Source: Lysinibacter cavernae
GTDB lineage: Bacteria > Actinomycetota > Actinomycetes > Actinomycetales > Microbacteriaceae
Direction: 5' to 3'
DNA length: 64,000 bases
NCBI RefSeq assembly: GCF_011758565.1
Contig: NZ_JAAMOX010000003.1
Location: forward strand, 1 to 64,000
Shown: positions 34,980-44,073 of the stretch, piece by piece
Layout: the number at the start of each line of letters is the position of its first letter
Position numbering within the stretch: the first letter of the stretch is position 1
Notes under the pieces: model-generated
Database searches by the model: none
What the model was told of the DNA's origin: nothing
What the model saw: only the letters and a program-made list of their open reading frames with translations
Made by a program: the position numbers and the translations under genes

Positions 34980-35642
34980 TTACTCTGTCCTGGCCAGGTT
35001 CGCGCTGGTCGTTGAGCCGAGCGGTGGGTGATTCGCAATCGAATTCAGCAATTCGTGGGTTCGCGCGGCGACCTCCGGGGACGGCACCGATGTGGTCTCC
35101 CACGACGCGATCTCGTCGAGGGCCCACTGCGCCCACTCGTAGATCCCAGCAAAATAGCCAACGAGGTACTTGAGGCCCAAGGCAGTCGAATGTGCACGCT
35201 CTGGGAACGTTGCCTCGTCGCCAAGGAGTGCTTGCGCTTTGATCCTGACATCAGCCAAGCCGTCTTCAGCCTGCTCAGCGACAGACATGATGGAGCCACG
35301 AAGCGATTCAACAGATCCTTCGCCCGAGTTAAACACCCGCAGCATGCCTTCAAACTCCAGCATGGCCGGCGCGGGCTCGGTTGCGAGGTATTCGGCAAGA
35401 GCAACCCTGCCCGCGTCGGTGATGGAGTACAGCGTGCGCTGCCGTTTCCCCACCATTTCTTTTCGACAGGAGGCGTAGCCCTTGGCTACGAGCTTTTTTG
35501 GATCGTCATACAGCTGACGTTCCGCACGGGGCCATACCGGCCCCATGTTTTTGGTCATTTGGAACGCAATCTCGTACGTTGTCCATTCCTTTGCGGCGAG
35601 CAACCCTAATATTGCGTACACCGTCGGGCTGAGCGTCGACAT
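34980..35642 (-). CDS. PadR-family transcriptional regulator
   Basis: 220 residues. The N-terminal winged helix STLSPTVYAILGLLAAKEWTTYEIAFQMTKNMGPVWPRAERQLYDDPKKLVAKGYA...GKRQRTLYSITDAGRVALAEYL is the PadR fold, followed by a C-terminal helical dimerisation domain (Vir_act_alpha_C type). It probably represses a nearby efflux or stress gene, but no target operator is evident. AAAAGGGG precedes the ATG with short spacing. Confidence 0.87.
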   Translation of the reverse strand: MSTLSPTVYAILGLLAAKEWTTYEIAFQMTKNMGPVWPRAERQLYDDPKKLVAKGYASCRKEMVGKRQRTLYSITDAGRVALAEYLATEPAPAMLEFEGMLRVFNSGEGSVESLRGSIMSVAEQAEDGLADVRIKAQALLGDEATFPERAHSTALGLKYLVGYFAGIYEWAQWALDEIASWETTSVPSPEVAARTHELLNSIANHPPLGSTTSANLARTE

Positions 35643-35841
35643 GTTACCCCTTTTCCAGCCACAACACCGTTTTACTGATCGTTGTTGCGGCTACCCGTAA
35701 ACTATTTTGTCACACTCGGCTCGGCAAGGCGATTTGGTGAAACATTAGGGCCAAATGACTTCGATCATCATCAGATAGCACACCCGGAAACGACTACCGC
35801 CTCGCGGCAACGACCAACGAACGGCTGAGGGCCTCGCGCAC

Positions 35842-36495
35842 TCAGGTCGAGGCGGACGGAGCCAAGACCCGCGCGGCAAGGCGACGAGCCTCGCTGAGCG
35901 CCACAATGGTGCTGGCGGGGTCTGATTCTTGGAGCCACACGTCAGTGCTGAACTTCAGCAACGAGCCAACAACGTTGACGTTCATTCGCGCCTCCTCACG
36001 GAGCGCCGCTGTTGACTCGGCAAGCCCGCGCATCCGCTGCAATCGGCGGGACACAGCGTCGGAGAGGACCTCTTCGAGCGCATCCATTCTGGCGAACAGC
36101 GATTTCATAAGCTCTGGATTGCGGAACACGATCTCACGGCGCTTCTCACGCATCGTGCGATCGTGCTGCGTGAGGTTGTTCAGGTTTGCCAGAAAGGTAA
36201 AGAGCACATCGAGGGTATCGTCGCGAGGGTCGTCAACAATTGCCGCGATCTGCTCGTCACTCACCCGCGGAGGCTCGTCCCCCATAACGGCATTTTCTTT
36301 GGTCCCGAAGTAGTTAAAAAAGGTGCGCTGCGAGACGTCGGCCGCCTCACAAATCATGTCAACCGAGACCGTATCGTAGGTATGCTGGCTGACCAGATCA
36401 ACCGCGATCGCCTCAATGGCGCGTCGCAGTTCACGCTGCTTTCGCTCGCGCAGGCCAAGCTCTGGCGCTGCTGAGGGTCGCGGTTGATCGGTCAT
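35842..36495 (-). CDS. TetR-family regulator, partner of MFS efflux pump
   Basis: 217 residues. The N-terminal HTH is RERKQRELRRAIEAIAVDLVSQHTYDTVSVDMICEAADVSQRTFFNYFGTKENAVMG, a typical TetR DNA-binding domain; the C-terminal helical domain would bind the inducer. It lies 13 nt downstream of the MFS gene on the same strand and so is probably co-transcribed. The 34-bp inverted repeat before the MFS gene is the likely operator, making the pair self-regulated (inference). Confidence 0.87.
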   Translation of the reverse strand: MTDQPRPSAAPELGLRERKQRELRRAIEAIAVDLVSQHTYDTVSVDMICEAADVSQRTFFNYFGTKENAVMGDEPPRVSDEQIAAIVDDPRDDTLDVLFTFLANLNNLTQHDRTMREKRREIVFRNPELMKSLFARMDALEEVLSDAVSRRLQRMRGLAESTAALREEARMNVNVVGSLLKFSTDVWLQESDPASTIVALSEARRLAARVLAPSAST

Positions 36496-36508
36496 AGTGG
36501 TTCCGAGT

Positions 36509-38254
36509 CTATTCGTTTCGAGACTCTCGGCCTACGCCATCCTGGCCTCGCGCCCCGGCTGATGCCGGCTGAGATTTGTGGTCGCCCCCAACCAGAGCAG
36601 ACTCCCCGGATACTGCTGCGGCGCCAGTAACGACGGCGTGTGCGGCGCTAGCAGCCACAGGGCTGTCGACGTCTTCGCCGTAGGTGAGCGTTGTCTCAAG
36701 CGGCTTCTCGACAACAAACAACAGCAAGAGAAACGCGATGCCAAGCAGCGGCAACATATACGAGAAAATCGGGACCATCGCGTCGTTGTAGGAGCTGATA
36801 ATCGGATCACGCAGCACATCGGGAAGGTCACGCACGACGGCAGGTGTGAGCGCGTTTGCGTCAACCGTGTTGGCACTCCCGCCACTCGCATCTGGCAACA
36901 CGGGGATGCGCTCGGCGAGCAACGTGGTCAGGCGCGACACAAAAATGCTGCCAACGATTGCCGCGCCAAGCGTAGCGCCGATCTCGCGGAAGAAGTTGTT
37001 CGAGGCGGTCGCCGTTCCAACCTGAGAAACGGGGAACGAGTTCTGCACGATGAGAACCAAGATTTGCATCCCAAGCCCAAGGCCAAGCCCAAATATGCCA
37101 ACGTAGATACCAATCGTCAGCATCGTGGTTTCCGGGCTGATTCCGGACATGAGGAACATCGCGAAGGCGGTAACAACCATGCTTACAATCGGCATCCACT
37201 TGTAGTGGCTCGTGCGGCTCGCGAGCTGGCCGGAAAGGATGCTCGTGACGAGCAACCCGCCAACCATCGGCAGCAGCAAGAATCCACTCGCTGTCGCGTC
37301 AAGATTGTGCACCATCTGGAGGTACGTCGGCAGGTAGCCGATGGCCCCGAACATGGCGATACTGATGATCAGTCCTGCGATCGTCGTGAGGTTGAAGTTG
37401 CGATCCTTGAACAGGTGCAACGGGATGATCGGCTCTTGGGCCCGAGATTCGACAAACACAAAGATCACCGACGCCACAATGGTTGACGCGATCAAGCTCA
37501 GGATGACTGGCGAGTTCCACTCGTATTCGCCGCCGCCCCACGAGGTGAAGAGCACGAGGCTCGTCACGGCGATGGCCATAAATACGATGCCCGCAATATC
37601 AAGCTTCGGGCGGCTAAAGTCGCGCTTTGGCAGTTTGAGGAAGATTGCGATGGCCGCGAGGGCAAGCACCCCGAGCGGGATGTTGATCCAGAAGGCCCAG
37701 CGCCATCCGATGCCTTCGGTGAACCAACCGCCAAGGATCGGACCGAGCACGGCGCACAGGCCGAAGACGGCACCCATTGGCCCCATGTACTTTCCGCGAT
37801 CCTTTGGCGGAACGATGTCCGCAATCACGGCCTGCGCGAGGATCATGAGACCGCCGCCGCCAAGCCCCTGCACGGCGCGTCCGGTGATGAGCCAGGTCAT
37901 GTCAGGTGCGAGTCCACCGATAATTGAGCCGGCCATGAACAGCAGGATGGCGGCGACCATGAGCACCTTGCGGCCAATGAGGTCGCCAAGTTTGCCGTAG
38001 ATAGGCATCATCACGGTCACGGCCACGATGTAGGCCGTTGTCACCCACAGCATGTGGTTCACTCCGTCGAGCTCACCAACGATGGTTGGCAGCGCGGTCG
38101 AGAAGATCATCTGGTCAAGCGAGGCGAGCAGCATCGAGATGAGCAGACCAACAAAGATGAGGTTGATTTGGCGCTGAGGCAGCATGCCGTCTGGCCTGGC
38201 GGAAGCCGCCGTTGGTGTGTGCTTGGAGGAGCGAGCGGAGTCAGTCGCGGTCAT
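36509..38254 (-). CDS. DHA2-family (EmrB/QacA) multidrug MFS transporter
   Basis: 581 residues with 14 predicted helices. ASLDQMIFSTALPTIVGELDGVNHMLWVTTAYIVAVTVMMPIYGKLGDLIGRKVL is the DHA2 signature (motif D1 in TM1 and motif A in loop 2-3), and LGGWFTEGIGWRWAFWINIPLGV is motif C in TM5. These proton antiporters expel lipophilic drugs or dyes. An extended loop around residues 440-490 and a long hydrophilic tail are present. It is the first gene of the MFS-TetR operon. Confidence 0.9.
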   Translation of the reverse strand: MTATDSARSSKHTPTAASARPDGMLPQRQINLIFVGLLISMLLASLDQMIFSTALPTIVGELDGVNHMLWVTTAYIVAVTVMMPIYGKLGDLIGRKVLMVAAILLFMAGSIIGGLAPDMTWLITGRAVQGLGGGGLMILAQAVIADIVPPKDRGKYMGPMGAVFGLCAVLGPILGGWFTEGIGWRWAFWINIPLGVLALAAIAIFLKLPKRDFSRPKLDIAGIVFMAIAVTSLVLFTSWGGGEYEWNSPVILSLIASTIVASVIFVFVESRAQEPIIPLHLFKDRNFNLTTIAGLIISIAMFGAIGYLPTYLQMVHNLDATASGFLLLPMVGGLLVTSILSGQLASRTSHYKWMPIVSMVVTAFAMFLMSGISPETTMLTIGIYVGIFGLGLGLGMQILVLIVQNSFPVSQVGTATASNNFFREIGATLGAAIVGSIFVSRLTTLLAERIPVLPDASGGSANTVDANALTPAVVRDLPDVLRDPIISSYNDAMVPIFSYMLPLLGIAFLLLLFVVEKPLETTLTYGEDVDSPVAASAAHAVVTGAAAVSGESALVGGDHKSQPASAGARGQDGVGRESRNE

Positions 38255-38283
38255 TGAGGTCTTTCGGATACGGCGAGAATTTG

Positions 38284-38317
38284 AATGCAGAAACTAAAAC
38301 TTTACAGTTACTGCATT
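38284..38317. promoter_or_regulatory. TetR-type operator of MFS-TetR operon
   Basis: Inverted repeat with 12-bp arms, AATGCAGAAACT (38284-38295) and AGTTACTGCATT (38306-38317), pairing at 11 of 12 positions around a 10-bp spacer. It sits between the MFS promoter and start codon. Confidence 0.7.
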
Positions 38318-38343
38318 TATTTCTTCGTACTGAACCCCGTCAA
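38316..38343 (-). promoter_or_regulatory. promoter of MFS-TetR operon
   Basis: On the minus strand TTGACG (38338-38343), 16-nt spacer, then AATAAA (38316-38321). The -10 abuts the inverted repeat, a layout suited to repression. Confidence 0.5.
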
Positions 38344-38413
38344 ACGGTCGGATGCTGTGGTGATTCTCAGGGAACGCCCCGCCAATATCCCTCCCCCGCA
38401 TGCAGCACGCAAA

Positions 38414-38441
38414 CGACCCCGCCCAAGCTTGGACGGGGTCG
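38414..38441 (-). terminator. hairpin terminator after aldo/keto reductase
   Basis: CGACCCCG (38414-38421) pairs perfectly with CGGGGTCG (38434-38441); the palindromic AAGCTT lies in the loop. It is 35 bp after the reductase stop and before the MFS promoter region. Confidence 0.6.
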
Positions 38442-38475
38442 CCGGGTTGCCGCGCAACATGCGGCCAAATGCGGC

Positions 38476-39312
38476 TTAGTTCAGCTCAAGCGGGTCCGCC
38501 CCAAGACGCAGGCCACGTTCGAGGTCGGTGATCGCCTGCTGCTCGGCGTCGCTGAGCTCAAAGTCGAACAGGTCAATGTTCTCAATGGCGCGTTCACGAC
38601 GGGTTGTCTTCGGGAAGATGATGTTGCCCTGCTGGAGGTGCCAACGCAGCACCACCTGGGCCGCTGATTTGCCGTGAGCCTCGGCCGCAGCAACAACAAC
38701 TGGGTCAAGAAGGAGGTCGGATTTGCCCTGCGAGAGCGGGCCCCATGCCTCGGTGTGGATGCCATTTGCCCGGCCAAACTCCACGATATCGCGGCGTTGG
38801 TGGTACGGGTGGAGCTCAATCTGGTTGACCGCAGGAACAACCTCGGTCTCGGCGATCAATTGCTCAAGGTGTGGCACCAGAAAGTTGGATACGCCAATAG
38901 CCTTTGCCCGACCCGATGCCTGAATGCGCTCAAGCACCTTCCATGATTCAACAAATTTGCCGTTCTTTGGCGCAGGCCAGTGGATGAGGTACAGATCAAC
39001 ATAGTCAAGCCCGAGCTTGTCAAGGCTCGTTTCGAATGCTGGCAGAGCCGTGTCGGAGCCCTGTTCGCTGTTCCACAGCTTTGTGGTGATGAACAGGTCT
39101 TCGCGGTTGAGGCCGGACGTTGCGATTGCCCGCCCGACGCCTTCTTCATTCTTGTAGATCGCCGCCGTGTCGATGTGGCGGTAGCCAACTTCGAGGGCAT
39201 CGGTGACCACACGCTCTGCTTCGGGGGGATCGACCAAAAACACACCAAAGCCGAGCTGAGGAATGTGCGTGCCGTTGTTCAGTTCAATTGTGGGGATTGT
39301 ATTGTTTGCCAT
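38476..39312 (-). CDS. aldo/keto reductase (2,5-diketo-gluconate reductase-like)
   Basis: 278 residues. The AKR tetrad is visible: Asp and Tyr in GYRHIDTAAIYKNEEGVGRAI, Lys in ITTKLW and His in YLIHWPAPKNGKF. LNNGTHIPQLGFGVFLVDP and GVSNFLVPHLEQLIAETEVVPAVNQIELHPYHQ are the family signatures. The enzyme reduces carbonyls with NADPH; the physiological substrate is unknown. The ATG is preceded by TAGGCT at 7 nt and no clear ribosome binding site. Confidence 0.9.
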   Translation of the reverse strand: MANNTIPTIELNNGTHIPQLGFGVFLVDPPEAERVVTDALEVGYRHIDTAAIYKNEEGVGRAIATSGLNREDLFITTKLWNSEQGSDTALPAFETSLDKLGLDYVDLYLIHWPAPKNGKFVESWKVLERIQASGRAKAIGVSNFLVPHLEQLIAETEVVPAVNQIELHPYHQRRDIVEFGRANGIHTEAWGPLSQGKSDLLLDPVVVAAAEAHGKSAAQVVLRWHLQQGNIIFPKTTRRERAIENIDLFDFELSDAEQQAITDLERGLRLGADPLELN

Positions 39313-39319
39313 GGGCCAC

Positions 39320-39325
39320 AGCCTA
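39320..39325 (-). promoter_or_regulatory. -10 box of aldo/keto reductase gene
   Basis: TAGGCT on the minus strand, 7 nt before the ATG at 39312. Confidence 0.4.
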
Positions 39326-39409
39326 CGCCGAGGGTCCGACGGACAGGAAGATTGTTTCTCCGAATGAAGCGAGGAACGAACACGCGGTCATCATCCGCCG
39401 ACGGCATCC

Positions 39410-39928
39410 CTACGGCGCAACGTCATGCACGTGATGGACAGCGTCATGGAGGTAGTACCGAGCGAGCGTGTCAACGGTGAACACCGAACCGTTGCTGCGG
39501 AATCCCTTTCGCCCCCTGTCTTCTTCCGGAACCTTGGCAAAGGCCTCGGCCGCCGCCCGTCCTGCCGTCGAAAGCTCGGCAAGAACAACGGCGGGTTCCT
39601 GTTCTGCATACCGCTCCGACTCGGCGGTCTCGTCCGGATTCCAGTTGGCAAATGTGGGTTCGTCTTCCGCAATCATGAGCGCAAGGCGCTGCGCAAATAT
39701 GCGGTGCACGTCGCGCACATGAGCCGCATATTCAAGGGGCGACCAGGTGGATGCGTTGGGCCGGTCACGCACCGCCGGCGAGGCAAGCACCGCGTCCCAC
39801 GGCGTGATCGTGTCAAGGATGCTGGCCGGAATATCCTCATACGCGAGCGAGGCGGCGTCGAGCCCACACTCGCCGCACGGCTCGGTAATGACCCAGGTCC
39901 AGTCTTTGTTATCCGGTTCGATTCCCAT
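39410..39928 (-). CDS. DinB-superfamily protein
   Basis: 172 residues from ATG 39928; the longer frame to 39952 is rejected because TACTGT lies 6 nt before 39928. WSPLEYAAHVRDVHRIFAQRLALMI and the C-terminal LARYYLHDAVHHVHDV give the histidine pattern of the four-helix DinB fold (metal-binding). PEEDRGRKGFRSNGSVFTVDTL fits the mycothiol/bacillithiol-transferase-like branch. Possible thiol-dependent detoxification role (inference). Confidence 0.8.
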   Translation of the reverse strand: MGIEPDNKDWTWVITEPCGECGLDAASLAYEDIPASILDTITPWDAVLASPAVRDRPNASTWSPLEYAAHVRDVHRIFAQRLALMIAEDEPTFANWNPDETAESERYAEQEPAVVLAELSTAGRAAAEAFAKVPEEDRGRKGFRSNGSVFTVDTLARYYLHDAVHHVHDVAP

Positions 39929-39934
39929 GGCAGA

Positions 39935-39940
39935 ACAGTA
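39935..39940 (-). promoter_or_regulatory. -10 box of leaderless DinB gene
   Basis: TACTGT on the minus strand, 6 nt before the ATG at 39928. Confidence 0.45.
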
Positions 39941-39985
39941 ACACCGGCACACAAGCCCGCGGTTCTCTCCTACGATAGAAGGGCC

Positions 39986-42900
39986 ATGCGCACAGACGAT
40001 CCCACCATCACCTTCCCACCAGAACTCCCGGTCAGCCAGCTTCGCGAAGAAATCGCAGAGGCCATCCGAGACAATCAGGTGGTTATTGTCGCGGGCGAGA
40101 CCGGCTCAGGAAAAACGACCCAGCTGCCAAAGATTGCGCTGAGCCTCGGCCGCACCCGCATCGGGCACACCCAGCCGCGACGCATCGCGGCTCGAACAAT
40201 CGCAGAGCGCATCGCAGAAGAACTTGGCGACGAGCTTGGCGGCCGTGTCGGTTACCAGGTTCGCTTCACCGATCAGTCAAGCGCCAACACCCAAATTAAG
40301 GTGATGACCGACGGTATCTTGCTCAACGAGATCCACAGGGATCGCGAGTTGAGCGCCTACGACACCATTATCATCGACGAGGCTCATGAACGCAGCCTCA
40401 ACATCGATTTCCTGCTTGGCTACCTCAAGACGCTGCTCCCCAGAAGGCCAGATCTCAAACTCATTATCACGTCGGCAACAATCGATCCAGAGAGTTTCTC
40501 GAAGCATTTCAGCGGCGCGCCAATCATCGAGGTATCGGGTCGAACCTTCCCCGTCGATGTCCGCTACCGTCCGCTCGTCGAAGAGATTGATGACGAAGCG
40601 GAGACCAAAGCCCCGTCGTCCGGTCAGGGCGCGAGGCCGAAGGCACCCGGTAAGCAGCAGGAGCCCGTCGAACGCGACCTGTTCGACGCGATCGGTGACG
40701 CCCTCGACGAGTTGTCACGGGAATCCGCGGGCGACGTGCTTGTCTTCCTGAGCGGAGAGAGCGAGATTCGGGACGCTGCAGACGCAATCGAGGGTCGCAT
40801 CCGCTCGCACCGCCTGCCGCAGGGCACCGAAGTCCTTCCGCTCTACGGTCGACTCTCGAGTGCTGAGCAGCACCGCGTCTTTGAATCAAAACGGGCCCCT
40901 GGCACCACACGACGGATTGTACTCGCGACCAACGTCGCGGAGACGAGCCTGACGGTTCCTGGCATCCGCTACGTCATTGATGCGGGAACCGCGCGCATCT
41001 CGCGCTATAGCGCGCGGTCGAAGGTGCAGCGCCTACCCATCGAGGCGATCTCGCAGGCGTCAGCGAACCAACGCTCTGGGCGTTCTGGGCGCACAAGCCC
41101 AGGTATCGCGATCCGTTTGTACTCAGAAGAGGACTTCCTCAAACGCCCTGAGTTCACCGAGCCAGAGGTCTTGCGCACCGGGCTGGCCTCCGTCATCCTG
41201 CAGATGATTTCGCTTGGCCTCGGCGATATCGAGAAGTTCCCGTTTCTCACCCCGCCTGACTCACGAGGCATTAAGGACGGCCTCGATCTGCTGAGCGAGC
41301 TCGGCGCGATTAAGGGCAAGGGTGCCGGCCCGCAATCTGGCGACTCCGCTCGAACCGAAAAAACTCAGACAGCAGGTGGCGGTCAGGCGACAGGCAACCT
41401 CGCCCTCACCAAGATCGGCCGCGATCTTGCCAGGCTGCCCATCGAGCCGCGCTTTGCGAGGATGGTCATCGAGTCAAAACGGCACGGGGTCTCTCGCGAG
41501 GTGCTCGCTATTGTTGCTGGCCTCACGATCCAGGATGTTCGCGAACGTCCAACCGAAAAACGCGAGCTGGCGGATGCCCAACACAAGCGTTTTGTCGATC
41601 AAACGAGCGATTTCCTTACCTTGCTCAATCTCTGGAACTATCTCGAAGAGAAACGCGCAGAACTCTCGTCGAGCGCCTTCCGACGGCTGTGCAAGGCCGA
41701 ATATCTCAACTTCTTGCGCGTACGCGAATGGGGAGACCTGTTCCGCCAGCTCAAACAAGCGGCCAGGCCACTCAAACTTGACGTTGGCGAGCCAACCATC
41801 GATCCAGATGGCATCCACCGCTCGCTCCTTTCCGGGCTGCTGTCACATCTCGGTGTGCAGGACACTCGAAAGTCTGGCCCGGCGACCACTTCGAAGGATG
41901 CTGGGCGCGACAGTAGAGGCAAACGGACCTCCGCCGAATACCTCGGCTCTCGCAACGCAAAATTTGTCATTTTCCCAGGCTCTGCGCTCGCCAAGAAACC
42001 GCCACACGCGCTCATGGCCGTTGAGTTTGTTGAGACGTCACGCCTGTTCGCACGCAGCAACGCGGCAATCGACACGGCTTGGGCAGAGGAGCTCGCCGGT
42101 CCGCTGGTGAAGCGGAGCATCGGCGAACCACACTGGGAGAAAAAGCAGGGCGCCGCAGTTGCCTATGAGCGCGTGACGCTCTTTGGAGTTCCCCTCGTCG
42201 AGCGCCGCCGGGTTCAGTATGCGCGCTTTGACGAAGCGCATGCCAGGGAACTCTTCATCCGCCACGCGCTCGTTGAGGGAGAGTGGGATTCGCCTCAGGC
42301 GTTTGATAAGGCGAACCGGCGGCTGCGCCACGAGCTGGAGCAGCTCGAAGAGCGCTCGCGCCGCCGCGACATCCTGCTCGGCGACGAAGCCGTGTACCAG
42401 TTCTACGACGAGCGCGTTCCCGCCGATGTTGTCTCTACCCGCAGTTTTGAGGGCTGGTGGCGAAAGACCCGCAGGGACAGCCCCGAGTTGCTCACGATGC
42501 GCCGCGAGGACCTCCTTGAGGATGACGAGGCGCCAGAAGTCAGCGAGCACGAGTTCCCGAAACAGTGGCGGCAGGGCGACCAAACGCTCTCCCTCAGCTA
42601 TCGGTTTGAGCCGGGGGCCGAGGATGATGGGGTCACCGTCACCGTCCCCCTCCCGCTGCTGCCCCGAGTTGACGGCGGCGACTTCCAGCGGCTCGTACCC
42701 GGTCTCCGGAAAGACCTCGTGACCGCCCTCATCAAATCGCTGCCAAAGGCGATCAGGCGCAACGTTGTTCCCGCTGCCGACTGGGCCCAACGCCTACTCG
42801 AACGCATCGGAGAGACGGAAGCCAACGGCGAAGGTTCCGGCGGCTCGCTCACCGAGCAGCTCGCGGCCGAAATCCGCCGCGCAACGAGTGTTCCAGTAAC

Positions 42901-44005
42901 CGCGGCGGACTTTGATCTTGACCGCATCCCAGACCATCTTCGTCCGTCGTTCAGGGTTGTTGATCACAGGGGCCGGACGGTTGCGCAGGGCAAGGATCTC
43001 TCCGAGCTGCAGTCGGTCCACGCAGAAAAATCCCGCGAAAGCATCGCCCACGTTGTTGGGGCGAAGGGCAAGCAGACGAAGCATAGCCAGGCTGGGGCAG
43101 TGGCGGCGGCATCCGCTCCCCCGCACAAGATAGAACAGACCGGCGCGACCGCGTGGTCGTTTGGCACCCTTGAGCGCTACGTTGAATCAAAGCACGGCGG
43201 CGGCATGGTTCGCGCGTACCCGGCGATCGTTGACACGATTTCCGCCGTTGACGTGCGTCTCGTCACCACCCCTGAAGAGCAGGCAATCGTGAGCAGGCGC
43301 GGCCTGAGACGGCTGCTCGTGCTCAGCACGCCCTCCCCCGTCTCATACCTCAAGGAACATCTCAACCAAAACGAAAAGCTGCTCCTCTCGGCAGGGCCGT
43401 ACCGAGGCATCACGGCGGTTATGGACGACGTCTGCCTCGCCGTCGCCGACAGCGTGCTGGCCGAATACGCCGAGACCGACGGGCTGATCTGGACGGAGCA
43501 GCGCTTTGCTGAAGCACGAGATGCGTTCTCATCCCGCCTCATTGATGCCTCGTATCGTGCCGTTGCAACCGTAGCCGCCGTGCTCGGAGCGGTGCGAGAC
43601 GCCAATCGAAGCATCGAGCGCAACACGGCAATCACGCTTTTGCCCGCGCTCACCGACGCGCGAGATCAACTTGGCGCCCTCGTCTTCGACGGCTTCATCT
43701 CGCGCACGGGGCTTGATCAGTTGCCACGGCTCACCGTCTACGCGCAAGCGGTAACCGCCCGCATCGAGAAGCTCGCAGAGAATCCCGGTCGGGACCGGGT
43801 CTGGATGACCGAGGTGCAGAACCTCACCGAAAAGTACCGTTCCGCAGGTGGGCAGTTGCCCCCTGCCGAGGATGCCCCCGAGGCCCTCACCAGGGTGCGC
43901 TGGATGCTCGAAGAACTCCGCGTGAGCCTGTTTGCGCAGCACCTCAAGACCGCAGGACCGGTGTCGGCACAACGCATCACAAAGGCGCTCGGCGAACTCG
44001 CGTAA
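39986..44005 (+). CDS. hrpA: ATP-dependent RNA helicase HrpA (DEAH box)
   Basis: 1339 residues, close to E. coli HrpA. Walker A GETGSGKTT (37-45), DEAH at 131-134 (IIIDEAHERSLNIDFLLGYLK), motif III SATID, motif V ATNVAETSLTVPGIRYVIDAGTAR and motif VI QRSGRSGR are all present. HA2, OB-fold and DUF3418-type C-terminal regions follow. HrpA acts on structured RNA and in ribosome-collision rescue. The open frame extends upstream to 39425 but overlaps the DinB gene; ATG 39986 after GAAGGG is the family start. An internal QGARPKAPGKQQEP insertion near residue 210 looks disordered. Confidence 0.92.
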   Translation: MRTDDPTITFPPELPVSQLREEIAEAIRDNQVVIVAGETGSGKTTQLPKIALSLGRTRIGHTQPRRIAARTIAERIAEELGDELGGRVGYQVRFTDQSSANTQIKVMTDGILLNEIHRDRELSAYDTIIIDEAHERSLNIDFLLGYLKTLLPRRPDLKLIITSATIDPESFSKHFSGAPIIEVSGRTFPVDVRYRPLVEEIDDEAETKAPSSGQGARPKAPGKQQEPVERDLFDAIGDALDELSRESAGDVLVFLSGESEIRDAADAIEGRIRSHRLPQGTEVLPLYGRLSSAEQHRVFESKRAPGTTRRIVLATNVAETSLTVPGIRYVIDAGTARISRYSARSKVQRLPIEAISQASANQRSGRSGRTSPGIAIRLYSEEDFLKRPEFTEPEVLRTGLASVILQMISLGLGDIEKFPFLTPPDSRGIKDGLDLLSELGAIKGKGAGPQSGDSARTEKTQTAGGGQATGNLALTKIGRDLARLPIEPRFARMVIESKRHGVSREVLAIVAGLTIQDVRERPTEKRELADAQHKRFVDQTSDFLTLLNLWNYLEEKRAELSSSAFRRLCKAEYLNFLRVREWGDLFRQLKQAARPLKLDVGEPTIDPDGIHRSLLSGLLSHLGVQDTRKSGPATTSKDAGRDSRGKRTSAEYLGSRNAKFVIFPGSALAKKPPHALMAVEFVETSRLFARSNAAIDTAWAEELAGPLVKRSIGEPHWEKKQGAAVAYERVTLFGVPLVERRRVQYARFDEAHARELFIRHALVEGEWDSPQAFDKANRRLRHELEQLEERSRRRDILLGDEAVYQFYDERVPADVVSTRSFEGWWRKTRRDSPELLTMRREDLLEDDEAPEVSEHEFPKQWRQGDQTLSLSYRFEPGAEDDGVTVTVPLPLLPRVDGGDFQRLVPGLRKDLVTALIKSLPKAIRRNVVPAADWAQRLLERIGETEANGEGSGGSLTEQLAAEIRRATSVPVTAADFDLDRIPDHLRPSFRVVDHRGRTVAQGKDLSELQSVHAEKSRESIAHVVGAKGKQTKHSQAGAVAAASAPPHKIEQTGATAWSFGTLERYVESKHGGGMVRAYPAIVDTISAVDVRLVTTPEEQAIVSRRGLRRLLVLSTPSPVSYLKEHLNQNEKLLLSAGPYRGITAVMDDVCLAVADSVLAEYAETDGLIWTEQRFAEARDAFSSRLIDASYRAVATVAAVLGAVRDANRSIERNTAITLLPALTDARDQLGALVFDGFISRTGLDQLPRLTVYAQAVTARIEKLAENPGRDRVWMTEVQNLTEKYRSAGGQLPPAEDAPEALTRVRWMLEELRVSLFAQHLKTAGPVSAQRITKALGELA

Positions 44006-44073
44006 AAATCCCGCAAAAACGGGCCAATTTGGACTGTTGGCAACCGGCCTTAACCGGCTAGCATTGGTGTTCT

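Noticed and set aside
36578-37486. 302-codon plus-strand frame opposite the DHA2 transporter
   Set aside because: Composition is typical of an antisense frame (Arg/His/Asp-rich) and the opposite strand has complete MFS motifs.
39425-39985. N-terminal extension of HrpA by 187 codons
   Set aside because: It runs antisense through the DinB gene and has no helicase-like sequence; ATG 39986 matches the family start.
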